Source: Pleurocapsa sp. PCC 7319 (lineage in GTDB: Bacteria > Cyanobacteriota > Cyanobacteriia > Cyanobacteriales > Xenococcaceae). From it: a stretch of 64,000 nucleotides of DNA. The notes under the pieces are model-generated. The model worked only from the letters and a program-made list of their open reading frames with translations. It ran no database searches and was not told the DNA's origin. The translations under genes were made by a program, and so were the position numbers. Below are positions 18,537 through 26,687 of this stretch, one piece after another (the first letter of the stretch is position 1; every line of letters begins with the position of its first letter). The stretch lies in contig NZ_KB235922.1 in assembly GCF_000332195.1 (NCBI RefSeq), positions 5,491,322-5,555,321 on the forward strand, in the 5' to 3' direction.

Positions 18537-18605
18537 TTTAACTTCCAAAGATAATAATGTTAGCCTAGTCGCAATAAACTACCTCTTTTACATTGTGATA
18601 TTTTT

Positions 18606-20198
18606 ATGAAAATTAAGTCCGTTTTGTATCAATTATTTTTAGAACCAGTTAACAAATATAGCGCAATCGCTCTATCTTTACTTTTAGCAATTTCAGCTAC
18701 TCCAGCAATTGCCCAAGACAATACTTTAGAATTACAAGATTCAGATTCTAGCGATTCCCCCACTGAAAATTCAGAAATTAATTATAGAGAATTACCTGAA
18801 CTTAAAGATAGTGAATCACCTCAGTCAGACCCAGCACAAGGCATAGCACCTCTCCCAGCAGAAAGTGCCGATAGTACTGAAAGCATTAATTTTGCCACTC
18901 AAGAAACTGACTATACTCTTGGTGCAGGAGATCAGATTAAACTTGATATCTTCCAAGTAGAGGAGTACAGTGGCGAGTACCCTGTATTAGTAGATGGCAC
19001 CATTAGTTTGCCTCTAGTCGGACGAGTTGATGTCCGAGGACTATCCCTGAAAGAAACCTCTGATGTGGTTTCTCAAGAATATTCAACTTACCTCAAAAGA
19101 CCCATTATTACCGTTGGTTTAGTCGCCCCCCGTCCACTCAAAATTGGCGTTTCAGGAGAGGTTGACAACCCTGGGACATATGAAGTGCCGATTACGGCGG
19201 AGAACCCTCAGTTCCCCAGTGTGACTGGTATTATTCGACAGGCTGGTGGGATTACTACGATTGCTGATGTGCGCAACGTTAGAGTCAAAAGAGAGGTTAA
19301 AGGCAAAGAAGTAGTCTATAACGCTAATCTGTGGCAACTATTAACTGAAGGTAAAGTTAGGCAAGATATCTCCTTAAGAGATGGTGATAATATCTTTGTT
19401 CCTACTACCGACGAAATTAATACTTCGGAGTTGAATCGACTGGCAGAGGCCAGCTTTGGTCTCCAAACAGACAAACCGATCCAAGTGGCGATCGTCGGAG
19501 AAGTATTTCGTCCAGGCTCTCATTTTATTCAGCCAGAATTGCTGAGTAGAAACAACGATAATAATGGCACTAATGCACAGCGGCAAGAATCTATCCCTCC
19601 CAGACTTACTCAGGCGATCAATGTGGCTAACGGAATTAAACCTTTGGCAGATGTTCGCAATGTGGAGGTACGTCGAACTACTTGGGATGATGAAGAGAAA
19701 GTGATCGCGGTCAACTTATGGGAGTTGATTCAGGCAGGAGATACCAAACAAGACGTAATCTTACAAGAAGGAGATAAGATTGTCGTTCCCAAAGCTGATG
19801 CTTTGAGTAAGGAAGAAGTAGATGCCCTGGCTACAGCTAGTTTTAACCGTGAAACAATTACCGTTAATGTCGTGGGTGAAGTGAACTCTCCAGGAGCACA
19901 AGAAGTGCAACCGGGAACACCGCTAAACCAAGCTATTTTGGCTGCTGGAGGTTTTGATAATCAGCGTGCCAATAGTAATAAAGTTGAGTTGGTGAGCCTG
20001 AAACCAGACGGGACAGTAGATAAACGTCAGATAGAGGTCGATCTAGCATCGGGAATTGATGATGTGACTAATCCTACTCTCAATCATAATGATGTTGTGG
20101 TCGTTGGTCGCTCTGGTACAACAGCCGCTACTGATACGGCCGGTCAAGTCTTCAGTCCCCTTGGTGGATTTCTTGGTTTGCTTAATCTCATTTTTTAA
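18606..20198 (+). CDS. Wza-like polysaccharide export protein (OPX family)
   Basis: A 530-residue periplasmic/outer-membrane export component. A signal peptide (hydrophobic core AIALSLLLAISA, likely cleavage after AIA) lacks a lipobox Cys, unlike classical Wza. A Poly_export domain follows (DYTLGAGDQIKLDIFQVEEY to about residue 180) and then three SLBB-type segments, each with a GEV or GEVxxPG turn (around residues 185, 295 and 420). An acidic Ser/Asp-rich linker lies between signal peptide and domain. The downstream gene is the matching inner-membrane co-polymerase, so together they form an export pair for extracellular polysaccharide. Confidence 0.9.
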   Translation: MKIKSVLYQLFLEPVNKYSAIALSLLLAISATPAIAQDNTLELQDSDSSDSPTENSEINYRELPELKDSESPQSDPAQGIAPLPAESADSTESINFATQETDYTLGAGDQIKLDIFQVEEYSGEYPVLVDGTISLPLVGRVDVRGLSLKETSDVVSQEYSTYLKRPIITVGLVAPRPLKIGVSGEVDNPGTYEVPITAENPQFPSVTGIIRQAGGITTIADVRNVRVKREVKGKEVVYNANLWQLLTEGKVRQDISLRDGDNIFVPTTDEINTSELNRLAEASFGLQTDKPIQVAIVGEVFRPGSHFIQPELLSRNNDNNGTNAQRQESIPPRLTQAINVANGIKPLADVRNVEVRRTTWDDEEKVIAVNLWELIQAGDTKQDVILQEGDKIVVPKADALSKEEVDALATASFNRETITVNVVGEVNSPGAQEVQPGTPLNQAILAAGGFDNQRANSNKVELVSLKPDGTVDKRQIEVDLASGIDDVTNPTLNHNDVVVVGRSGTTAATDTAGQVFSPLGGFLGLLNLIF

Positions 20199-20306
20199 GC
20201 TTTAAAACAATTTAAACTCATTGTTTGTCCACATTTCTTGACAGCAATGAGTTATTTTATTATTTGACAAATTAAAAATAGTCTGTGTTGTGAGGATTGA
20301 TCAATA

Positions 20307-22679
20307 ATGCCCGATAGAAGTTCAGATCGTTCTACTTATCCCTCCTTAATGAATGGGAATGGAAGTGGAGTTGGTAGTAGTAATGGAAATGAGCAATACA
20401 TTTATTCTTTGCCGGTTGTTAATCAATCCGGAAATGAGGCTGAAGGGGATAGTATCGATTTACGTCAACTCACGAACATTGTTAAACATCGTCTAAGATT
20501 AATCAGTGCTATTGCGATCGGTGCGACAGCGACAGCAGCAATTATTACATTCAACCAAGAACCCAAATATGAAGGTAGTTTTCAGCTTTTGGTTGAGCCA
20601 GTATCGGAAACACAAGAAGATAGTTTGTCTCCTTTATCTATCTTGCAGCAGGATTTCGGCGGTCTAGATTATGATACTCAGATAGAAGTTCTCCGTAGTC
20701 CTAGTGTTCTTAATCCTATAGTCCAGAGTTTAGCTAGTCGATATCCTGAAATTGCATATCACGAGCTAATCAAACCCAAGAAATCTCCGCTACAAATCGA
20801 GCAACTAAACGATACTAAAATAATAGAAGTATCTTACATTGATACTGATCCGCAGAAGATTCAGTTTATCTTAGATACTTTATCAGAAGAATATTTGCGC
20901 TACTCCCTAGAAGAAAAAAGGCGCGAAGTGAAACAAGGTGTTGAGTTTTTGGATAGTCAATTGCCAGAAGCAAGAGCTAGGGTAGATGAACTGCAAGAGC
21001 AAGTACAAAAGTTTCGCCAAAAGCATAATCTGCTTGACCCCGATAAACAGGCATCTTTACTAGCACAACAACAAGTACGCTTTGAAGAACAGTTCTTTGA
21101 TACGCAAGGTAAATTAAAAGAGACTCAATCTTTGTACGCTCTTTTGCAAAATCAATTAGGATTAGAACCACAACAAGCATTAGCTGCTAGCTATTTAAGT
21201 GAGTCTCCTCGTTATCAAAATCTACTTAATGAGCTTCAACAAGTAGAAGTTGAATTGGCCAAAGAATCTGCTCGTTTCTTGCCCGCCAACCCCACTGTAC
21301 AAGCATTAGAAGATAAGAAAGCTAGATTACTGCCACTCTTGAAACAAGAAGCCTCTGGTGTTCTGGGTAATAGTCTATCGGGGACTGTAGATAATACTCC
21401 TGATTTGGCATCTCCTAGTTCTCTACGTTTAGGACTTAACCAACAATACATTCAAGCAACAAACGAGATTGAATTATTAAAAATTCGCGAGCAAGCTCTA
21501 CAAGAAGCAATATCTTATATCGAAGAACTTGTCCAAGAAATGCCCGTAATTGCTCGTCAATATACAGATCTGCAGCGAGAGCTAACAGTAGCCACCGAAA
21601 GCTTGAATCGTTTTTTAACCGCCCAAGAAGAATTGCAACTTCAGGGAGCACAACAGGCCTTACCGTGGCAGACAATTGCTGAGGCCAAGGTGACAGAAGA
21701 TCCTGTATCCCCTAACCCACCTCGTAATCTGATTTTAGGTTTATTTTCTGGTCTCTTATTGGGTGTGGGGACAGCATTATTAGCCGAACGATTAGATCCA
21801 GTATTTCATTCTTCTGAAGAATTGAAAGAGAGCTTTAATTTGCCAATACTTGGTCTGATTCCGGTTCAGAAAGATCTTCAACCTTTAGATGAGATTAAAT
21901 CTGAACCCAAGATAGAAAAAATGGGTCTTCCTCAATTACAAATTGGGAATAATACTCTCAATGTAAATAGTTCTTCCTCTGAAGCTAAATTACCTAGCTC
22001 AAATAGAAAGCATAAATGGTATGGGGCATCACCATTTTTGGAAGCATTTCGTTCCCTTAATACTAATATCAAGCTGCTGGGTTCTGAATCGGCAATGCGC
22101 TCTTTTGTCATCAGTTCTTCTACTCCTTCGGAGGGTAAATCAACTATCTCTTGTCATTTAGCTCAAGCAGCCGCTGCTATGGGTCAAAAGGTGCTTCTGG
22201 TTGATGCTGATTTGCGTCGTCCCCAAGTACATCGATGGATCGGTGTAGAAAATCAAGAGGGTTTAAGTAATATTCTGGCTACTGGATTGGATGTTGAGTC
22301 AGCAATTATTAAAGTTCCACAATGGGAAAATTTATCGGTGATAACTGCCGGTGATATTCCTCCCGATCCTACTCGTCTGCTTGCTTCTCAAAAGATGTAT
22401 TCTCTGATGGATCATCTCAAGGGTATTAGAAAATATGATTTGATCATTTACGATACTCCACCAATTTTAGGGTTTGCTGATGGTCGAATTTTGTCAACAC
22501 GTACTAATGGAGTAGTAATAGTAGTTAGAATTGGTAAAACTGATCGTTCTTTACTCAAACAAAATATTGACAATATTAAAATGTCTAATGTGCCAATTTT
22601 AGGTCTAGTAGCTAATCACGTAAATCGCACTTCAGGCAGCCATAATTACTATAGTCACTATTACGCGGACCGAAAATAG
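20307..22679 (+). CDS. Wzc-like polysaccharide co-polymerase with tyrosine kinase domain
   Basis: An inner-membrane protein of 790 residues. The N-terminal Wzz-type region has a first transmembrane segment near 60-80, then a long periplasmic coiled-coil part and a second transmembrane segment near 475-495. The C-terminal BY-kinase domain shows Walker A SSTPSEGKST, Walker A' LLVDADLRRP and Walker B LIIYDTPP, and ends with a Tyr cluster (NYYSHYY), the usual autophosphorylation site. It controls chain length and export together with the OPX protein upstream. Kinase and membrane parts are fused in one chain, as in proteobacterial Wzc. Confidence 0.93.
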   Translation: MPDRSSDRSTYPSLMNGNGSGVGSSNGNEQYIYSLPVVNQSGNEAEGDSIDLRQLTNIVKHRLRLISAIAIGATATAAIITFNQEPKYEGSFQLLVEPVSETQEDSLSPLSILQQDFGGLDYDTQIEVLRSPSVLNPIVQSLASRYPEIAYHELIKPKKSPLQIEQLNDTKIIEVSYIDTDPQKIQFILDTLSEEYLRYSLEEKRREVKQGVEFLDSQLPEARARVDELQEQVQKFRQKHNLLDPDKQASLLAQQQVRFEEQFFDTQGKLKETQSLYALLQNQLGLEPQQALAASYLSESPRYQNLLNELQQVEVELAKESARFLPANPTVQALEDKKARLLPLLKQEASGVLGNSLSGTVDNTPDLASPSSLRLGLNQQYIQATNEIELLKIREQALQEAISYIEELVQEMPVIARQYTDLQRELTVATESLNRFLTAQEELQLQGAQQALPWQTIAEAKVTEDPVSPNPPRNLILGLFSGLLLGVGTALLAERLDPVFHSSEELKESFNLPILGLIPVQKDLQPLDEIKSEPKIEKMGLPQLQIGNNTLNVNSSSSEAKLPSSNRKHKWYGASPFLEAFRSLNTNIKLLGSESAMRSFVISSSTPSEGKSTISCHLAQAAAAMGQKVLLVDADLRRPQVHRWIGVENQEGLSNILATGLDVESAIIKVPQWENLSVITAGDIPPDPTRLLASQKMYSLMDHLKGIRKYDLIIYDTPPILGFADGRILSTRTNGVVIVVRIGKTDRSLLKQNIDNIKMSNVPILGLVANHVNRTSGSHNYYSHYYADRK

Positions 22680-22720
22680 ACTATATTTTGTAATGTTCTC
22701 TTGATAATTTAATTAATGTA

Positions 22721-23290
22721 GTGGATATACCAATTATTACTTCAACTTTTTTCCTCACCCTGTTAATGATGATTGGGTTGTTCTTCTTCATTCGGGCTTC
22801 AGTCAAAGACCGAACGACACAAATTCGCTTAATTCCTTCTGAGTCAGAGGATATTCTGCTCAAAAAACTGCAGTCGTATTTTGAAGCTCGAGCTTATCAA
22901 CTAGTTGCTGTGGATGCAGACAAGCAAAAAATAACATTTAGGGGATTTGTGCAACCTAGTCTATTTTTAGCTATTCTTCTCAGCTTTTTAGCAGGAGTTG
23001 GCTTATCTTGTTTAGCTTTAGTTTTGTTGCTGTTATTTCCTAATCCTAATCTTGATAATGTTTTCTGGCTTTTAGTTTTATTAGCACCTCTAGCTGGTAT
23101 ATTTTATTGGCGCAAAGCAGGGCGTTGGGAAGAAATACTACTTCAGGTCATATCTAACCAAAGCGATTACCCGCAGGGCTTGCACTCGAATGGGTGTACG
23201 CTTCGCGATCGCAACTTAATCGGTGTAACTGCCCATAGAGATGAGCTGATTCAACTACAAGCAAATTTGTCTGTACAAACAGCAGAATGA
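22721..23290 (+). CDS. CCB2/CCB4-like cofactor assembly protein for cytochrome b6
   Basis: A 189-residue membrane protein that matches, from memory, the cyanobacterial and plastid CCB2/CCB4 family, needed to attach heme c(i) to cytochrome b6. One N-terminal transmembrane segment (TSTFFLTLLMMIGLFFFI) is followed by a soluble stretch, two further transmembrane segments (about 85-110 and 115-130) and a C-terminal tail with GVTAHRDELIQLQ. The start is a GTG at 22721, 41 bases after the kinase stop. Odd: residues about 148-164 are encoded by a dispersed DNA repeat, giving an in-frame insertion just before the conserved tail. Confidence 0.75.
   Translation: MDIPIITSTFFLTLLMMIGLFFFIRASVKDRTTQIRLIPSESEDILLKKLQSYFEARAYQLVAVDADKQKITFRGFVQPSLFLAILLSFLAGVGLSCLALVLLLLFPNPNLDNVFWLLVLLAPLAGIFYWRKAGRWEEILLQVISNQSDYPQGLHSNGCTLRDRNLIGVTAHRDELIQLQANLSVQTAE
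23163..23212. repeat. Small dispersed repeat inserted in frame in the CCB gene
   Basis: Positions 23163-23209 are identical over 47 bases to the reverse complement of 38477-38523. The unit starts with GCGATTACCCGCAGGG and ends here in a HIP1 palindrome (GCGATCGC, 23205-23212). Its middle can fold into an imperfect 10-bp stem with a GAAT loop. It belongs to the class of small dispersed repeats known from cyanobacteria. Confidence 0.9.
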
Positions 23291-23333
23291 GACTCTGAAA
23301 CCAATTAGAAATAAAGACTTACTTAGATACATT

Positions 23334-23365
23334 AAAAATGGGGATAACTATAGTTGCCATCCCCA
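23334..23365 (-). terminator. Terminator-like hairpin between CCB gene and DUF3155 gene
   Basis: TGGGGAT (23339-23345) pairs with ATCCCCA (23359-23365); a small inner AACT/AGTT stem lies in the loop. Read on the minus strand the hairpin is followed by five U (23338-23334), so it should end the DUF3155 transcript. It may also slow the converging transcript. Confidence 0.65.
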
Positions 23366-23420
23366 AAATTTCCTTGATATTAGGTTGTATTCTGCTGATT
23401 ACTACCTTATGGTTAAACTT

Positions 23421-23753
23421 TCAACGACTAACCATGGTAGCAACAGCTTTCTTACCATTATCCCAGTCTTGCTGGAGTTCAATAGCCTGTAAACTCGGAA
23501 AGAGAAAATGATTCTCCTCAACATACTGTGCTCCAAATAAGCCTTTTTCTGCCCAAAAGTAACGATCTGTAGTGTGTTCGTTCCTTTTAACTACCATGAG
23601 TGCCGGAGGGACAATACCGAGGGAGGATATGTAGTTACGGGCAGCTGTAACTGGCTTGTCTTCACCGCTTTCAATGTGATACTGAGGAACGAGCTCTAAA
23701 ATCTTGCGCCCTTCTTGACGACGGCGGCTCTTACGTTTGCGTTTTCTTGCCAA
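23421..23753 (-). CDS. DUF3155 family protein
   Basis: A 110-residue protein with a very basic N-terminus (ARKRKRKSRRRQEGRK) followed by a conserved body (PQYHIESGEDKPVTAAR, KRNEHTTDRYFWAEKGLFG, QYVEENHFLFPSL). This is the pattern of the cyanobacterial DUF3155 family as I remember it; the function is unknown. The basic N-terminus suggests nucleic-acid binding, which is inference only. The start is a TTG at 23753, backed by a strong AGGAGG eight bases upstream; no ATG or GTG lies before the conserved region. Confidence 0.8.
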   Translation of the reverse strand: MARKRKRKSRRRQEGRKILELVPQYHIESGEDKPVTAARNYISSLGIVPPALMVVKRNEHTTDRYFWAEKGLFGAQYVEENHFLFPSLQAIELQQDWDNGKKAVATMVSR

Positions 23754-24045
23754 CCCTATTACCTCCTAAGTTTTGCTGCTGAAATATTGTGTGATCATAG
23801 CTACTAATTCATCAGTAATTGTATCGTAATGAACAAAAAAACACAACTCCTCATACCAAAAATATTGACGAAAAAGCTAGCTAAAATGCAGACTACAAAA
23901 TATATTATGTATGATTGATAACAAGAGCCAATAGAATTAAGATTAGAAGTTGCGTATTGCCTAGAAAGAAAGATAATTATTGGGGTTGGTATGCTAGATT
24001 TACCATCAGTTATACTTTCTGGGAATTTTTGCCTTTGAAGCATTA

Positions 24046-25362
24046 ATGTCTAATAATCATATTTCCAGCACTGAATTTACTACTTTATGCCAATCCCAAA
24101 TGACACTGTTAAATAGAAGTTTGGGAGCAATTTGGAGTATTGTTTATTTAACAGAAGAATCAACTGAAGATGAACAAACTCAGTTATTTCCCTTTGCAAT
24201 TTTTCCTCAAACGGATCATCACAATTTATCAAAACTTCCTGCTGTTGAATTATCTGAAATCTGGCAACAGTCTCAAAATCATTCTCTAGCCCGGTTGCTA
24301 CCTGCAAATTTTGTCAGTACTCCAAAACTTTCCCCATCAGAGTGGAAGTCTGAGTCTCCAGAGAGAAAACAACTGATATTGCCTCTGATTTATCAAGAAA
24401 ATTTTCTGGGATTATTGGTAACTGGACGAAAAGATCGGGAATGGCATCAACAAGAATTAACCCAAATAGAGGAAATTGCTAGTACATTGGCGATCGCACG
24501 TTTTTTGGAATTACAACGTAAATGGACTCAACAAGAGTTAGCTCTCCAAGAAAATTTGCGCCGAATTGAACACGATCGCTTAGATGACTTATTGCATCAG
24601 TTGCGTAATCCGCTGACCGCTTTAAGGACATTTAGTAAATTACTCATGAAGCGTCTGTTACCAGCAGATCGGAATCTCTCAATCGTCAAAAGCATTTTAG
24701 AACAAAGCGATCGCTTTCAAGAGTTATTAAAACAATTTGAGGCAGAATCAGAGCAAGTAAAAGCAATTAATTCTCCTGCTTTTAAGAAAACTTCGGTTCC
24801 CTATTTAGAAACTAATGATAGTCTAGTTAACCAAAGTAATTTTTTATTACCTAGCTCTAATGCTGAATTTGAAGCCGTTGATTTAGAGCAAATATTGATA
24901 CCGTTGTTAAAGACTGCTGAGGCGATCGCCGCTGAAAGAAATATCCAGTTACAGAGTAAGATTCCCCAGGCTTTACCTAAAATCACGGGAGATCTTGCGG
25001 CTTTAAGAGAAATTTTTAATAATTTAATTGATAATGCCTTCAAGTATACTCCCGCTGGAGGAAAAGTAGAGCTGGATATCCAGACAAAACAATTGAAAAC
25101 CAATTCCAAAATGTTGGGTGTAGTTATTCGAGATACTGGTTATGGTATCCCCAGTAAGGACCAAGAGCGCATTTTTGAACGCCATTACCGAGGTGTTCAA
25201 GCAGAAAGTAGTATCCCGGGGACGGGACTGGGGCTAGCGATCGCTCAAGAACTGGTGATTAAAATGCAGGGAGAAATTGAATTAATCAGTCCTAACAATT
25301 TATTAGAAGATCGTCCTGGGACTACTTTTATTGTTTGGCTACCGATCTCAATTGATAATTAA
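24046..25362 (+). CDS. GAF-like sensor histidine kinase with atypical H-box
   Basis: A 438-residue soluble kinase. A GAF-like region fills about residues 1-155, then HisKA and HATPase domains follow. The H-box reads HQLRNPLTALRTF: the His (residue 184) is followed by Gln, where most HisKA proteins have Glu or Asp. The N-box (IFNNLIDNAFKYTP), G1 (VIRDTGYGIP) and G2 (GTGLGLAIAQ) boxes are intact, so ATP binding is expected. No transmembrane segment and no neighbouring response regulator. The glycosyltransferase gene follows 21 bases after the stop, across a TAATAATTAA-type repeat. Confidence 0.9.
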   Translation: MSNNHISSTEFTTLCQSQMTLLNRSLGAIWSIVYLTEESTEDEQTQLFPFAIFPQTDHHNLSKLPAVELSEIWQQSQNHSLARLLPANFVSTPKLSPSEWKSESPERKQLILPLIYQENFLGLLVTGRKDREWHQQELTQIEEIASTLAIARFLELQRKWTQQELALQENLRRIEHDRLDDLLHQLRNPLTALRTFSKLLMKRLLPADRNLSIVKSILEQSDRFQELLKQFEAESEQVKAINSPAFKKTSVPYLETNDSLVNQSNFLLPSSNAEFEAVDLEQILIPLLKTAEAIAAERNIQLQSKIPQALPKITGDLAALREIFNNLIDNAFKYTPAGGKVELDIQTKQLKTNSKMLGVVIRDTGYGIPSKDQERIFERHYRGVQAESSIPGTGLGLAIAQELVIKMQGEIELISPNNLLEDRPGTTFIVWLPISIDN

Positions 25363-25383
25363 TAATTAATAATTGATCTGTTA

Positions 25384-26469
25384 ATGCGAAAATTATATTT
25401 TTTGTTGCCAGGAACAAAGGGGAAGTTTGGTGGTGGCGGGCTGTGGGCAGAATTGAATACCTGTACATTAGCGCAACAAATTTGTGAGGCGGAGATAGTT
25501 ACTTATCGCCAACGAGAAACAGAGCATTCTTTTTTAGCTGATATATTGCCAGGATGTAAACCTGAATCATCAATTTTTATAATTGGTTGGGGTTTTGATG
25601 TTCCCAAAATCATCCCTAAGTTGAAGGGACAAAATATTATCTATCATGCCCATAGTGCGAACTATGGCTTTAAAATACCGTCAGAAATTCCCATTATCAC
25701 CGTCAGTCGTAACACAATGGGATATTGGGGAGAGCAAGCTGCAAATGGATTAATTTATTATTTACCCAATCAAATTGGCGCTCAATTTCGCAATTTTAAT
25801 CAACCAAGAGATATTGATATTCTGGTACAAACCCGTAAATCTTCTGAGTATTTACTAAAACAATTAATTCCAGCTTTAAAATCTCGTTATCGAGTAGAAA
25901 TTATTGATAGCTATGTTGAAGACCTAGCAGGATTATTTAATCGCAGTAAAATTTACCTTTATGACTCAGCAGAATATTGGGCAGTAAGTGGAGTAACAGA
26001 AGGATTTGGCTTACCGCCTCTAGAAGCTTTAGCTTGTGGTTGTGAAGTATTCTCAAGTGTTAATCATGGGCTGGCAGATTTTCTCGATCCTGGATTTAAC
26101 TGTCACAAAATTGCCGGATATAGCCTAGGATACGATTTGACCAGAATTGCTCACGTTCTAGAACGTCTAGAACAATCATCTTCATTCGTACTGTCAGGGG
26201 GTGAAGATCGCAGCAAGAATGTTACCGTAGCTAACCAATCGCCATCAAAAAAGTTACTTGAATCTTTGCTGGCAGAATATCGTAGTGAAAATTTGATATC
26301 CAAATTAGAAATAATCTTGACCGAGATAAATTGCTTTTTCGATTATTGTTTAGAAGATTCAGAGAATATTAAAGGCTTGAATAAAATTAGGATTGAGAAA
26401 TTAAAAATCCACCGAACAATATCCAAAATACAGCAAAAATTTAAAACCTTAATCAAAGCTAATAGCTAA
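25384..26469 (+). CDS. GT4-type glycosyltransferase
   Basis: A 361-residue protein with a GT-B fold pattern. The N-terminal half has a Gly-rich loop (GKFGGGGLWAEL). The C-terminal half shows the E-x7-E nucleotide-sugar motif VTEGFGLPPLEALACG. This is typical of family 4 retaining glycosyltransferases that build cell-surface glycans or glycolipids. The donor and acceptor cannot be named. About 100 residues after the GT core are charged and probably helical. It follows the histidine kinase gene closely, and polysaccharide export genes lie 3 kb upstream. Confidence 0.8.
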   Translation: MRKLYFLLPGTKGKFGGGGLWAELNTCTLAQQICEAEIVTYRQRETEHSFLADILPGCKPESSIFIIGWGFDVPKIIPKLKGQNIIYHAHSANYGFKIPSEIPIITVSRNTMGYWGEQAANGLIYYLPNQIGAQFRNFNQPRDIDILVQTRKSSEYLLKQLIPALKSRYRVEIIDSYVEDLAGLFNRSKIYLYDSAEYWAVSGVTEGFGLPPLEALACGCEVFSSVNHGLADFLDPGFNCHKIAGYSLGYDLTRIAHVLERLEQSSSFVLSGGEDRSKNVTVANQSPSKKLLESLLAEYRSENLISKLEIILTEINCFFDYCLEDSENIKGLNKIRIEKLKIHRTISKIQQKFKTLIKANS

Positions 26470-26687
26470 CAGCCAAAAAATCAGCCTAGCAACATCAAAC
26501 ACTGGTATCTAAGGGTCTTCGATGGCAGATACAGCAAGCTTTTCCTACTACCAGAAAGCAGCAAAATATGCTAGAATCTATTTACGAAATGCTACTATAT
26601 TGGACTTTATTGGCTATAAAAGAGAAATAATCCGAGTTTTTTAGCCATTAATCCAAATTATCGCATATATTTGGAGTTTTTCACAGT

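Noticed and set aside
23804-24043. 79-residue minus-strand frame between DUF3155 and the histidine kinase gene
   Set aside because: AT-rich, no ribosome-binding site seen, no recognisable pattern; it overlaps the likely promoter region.
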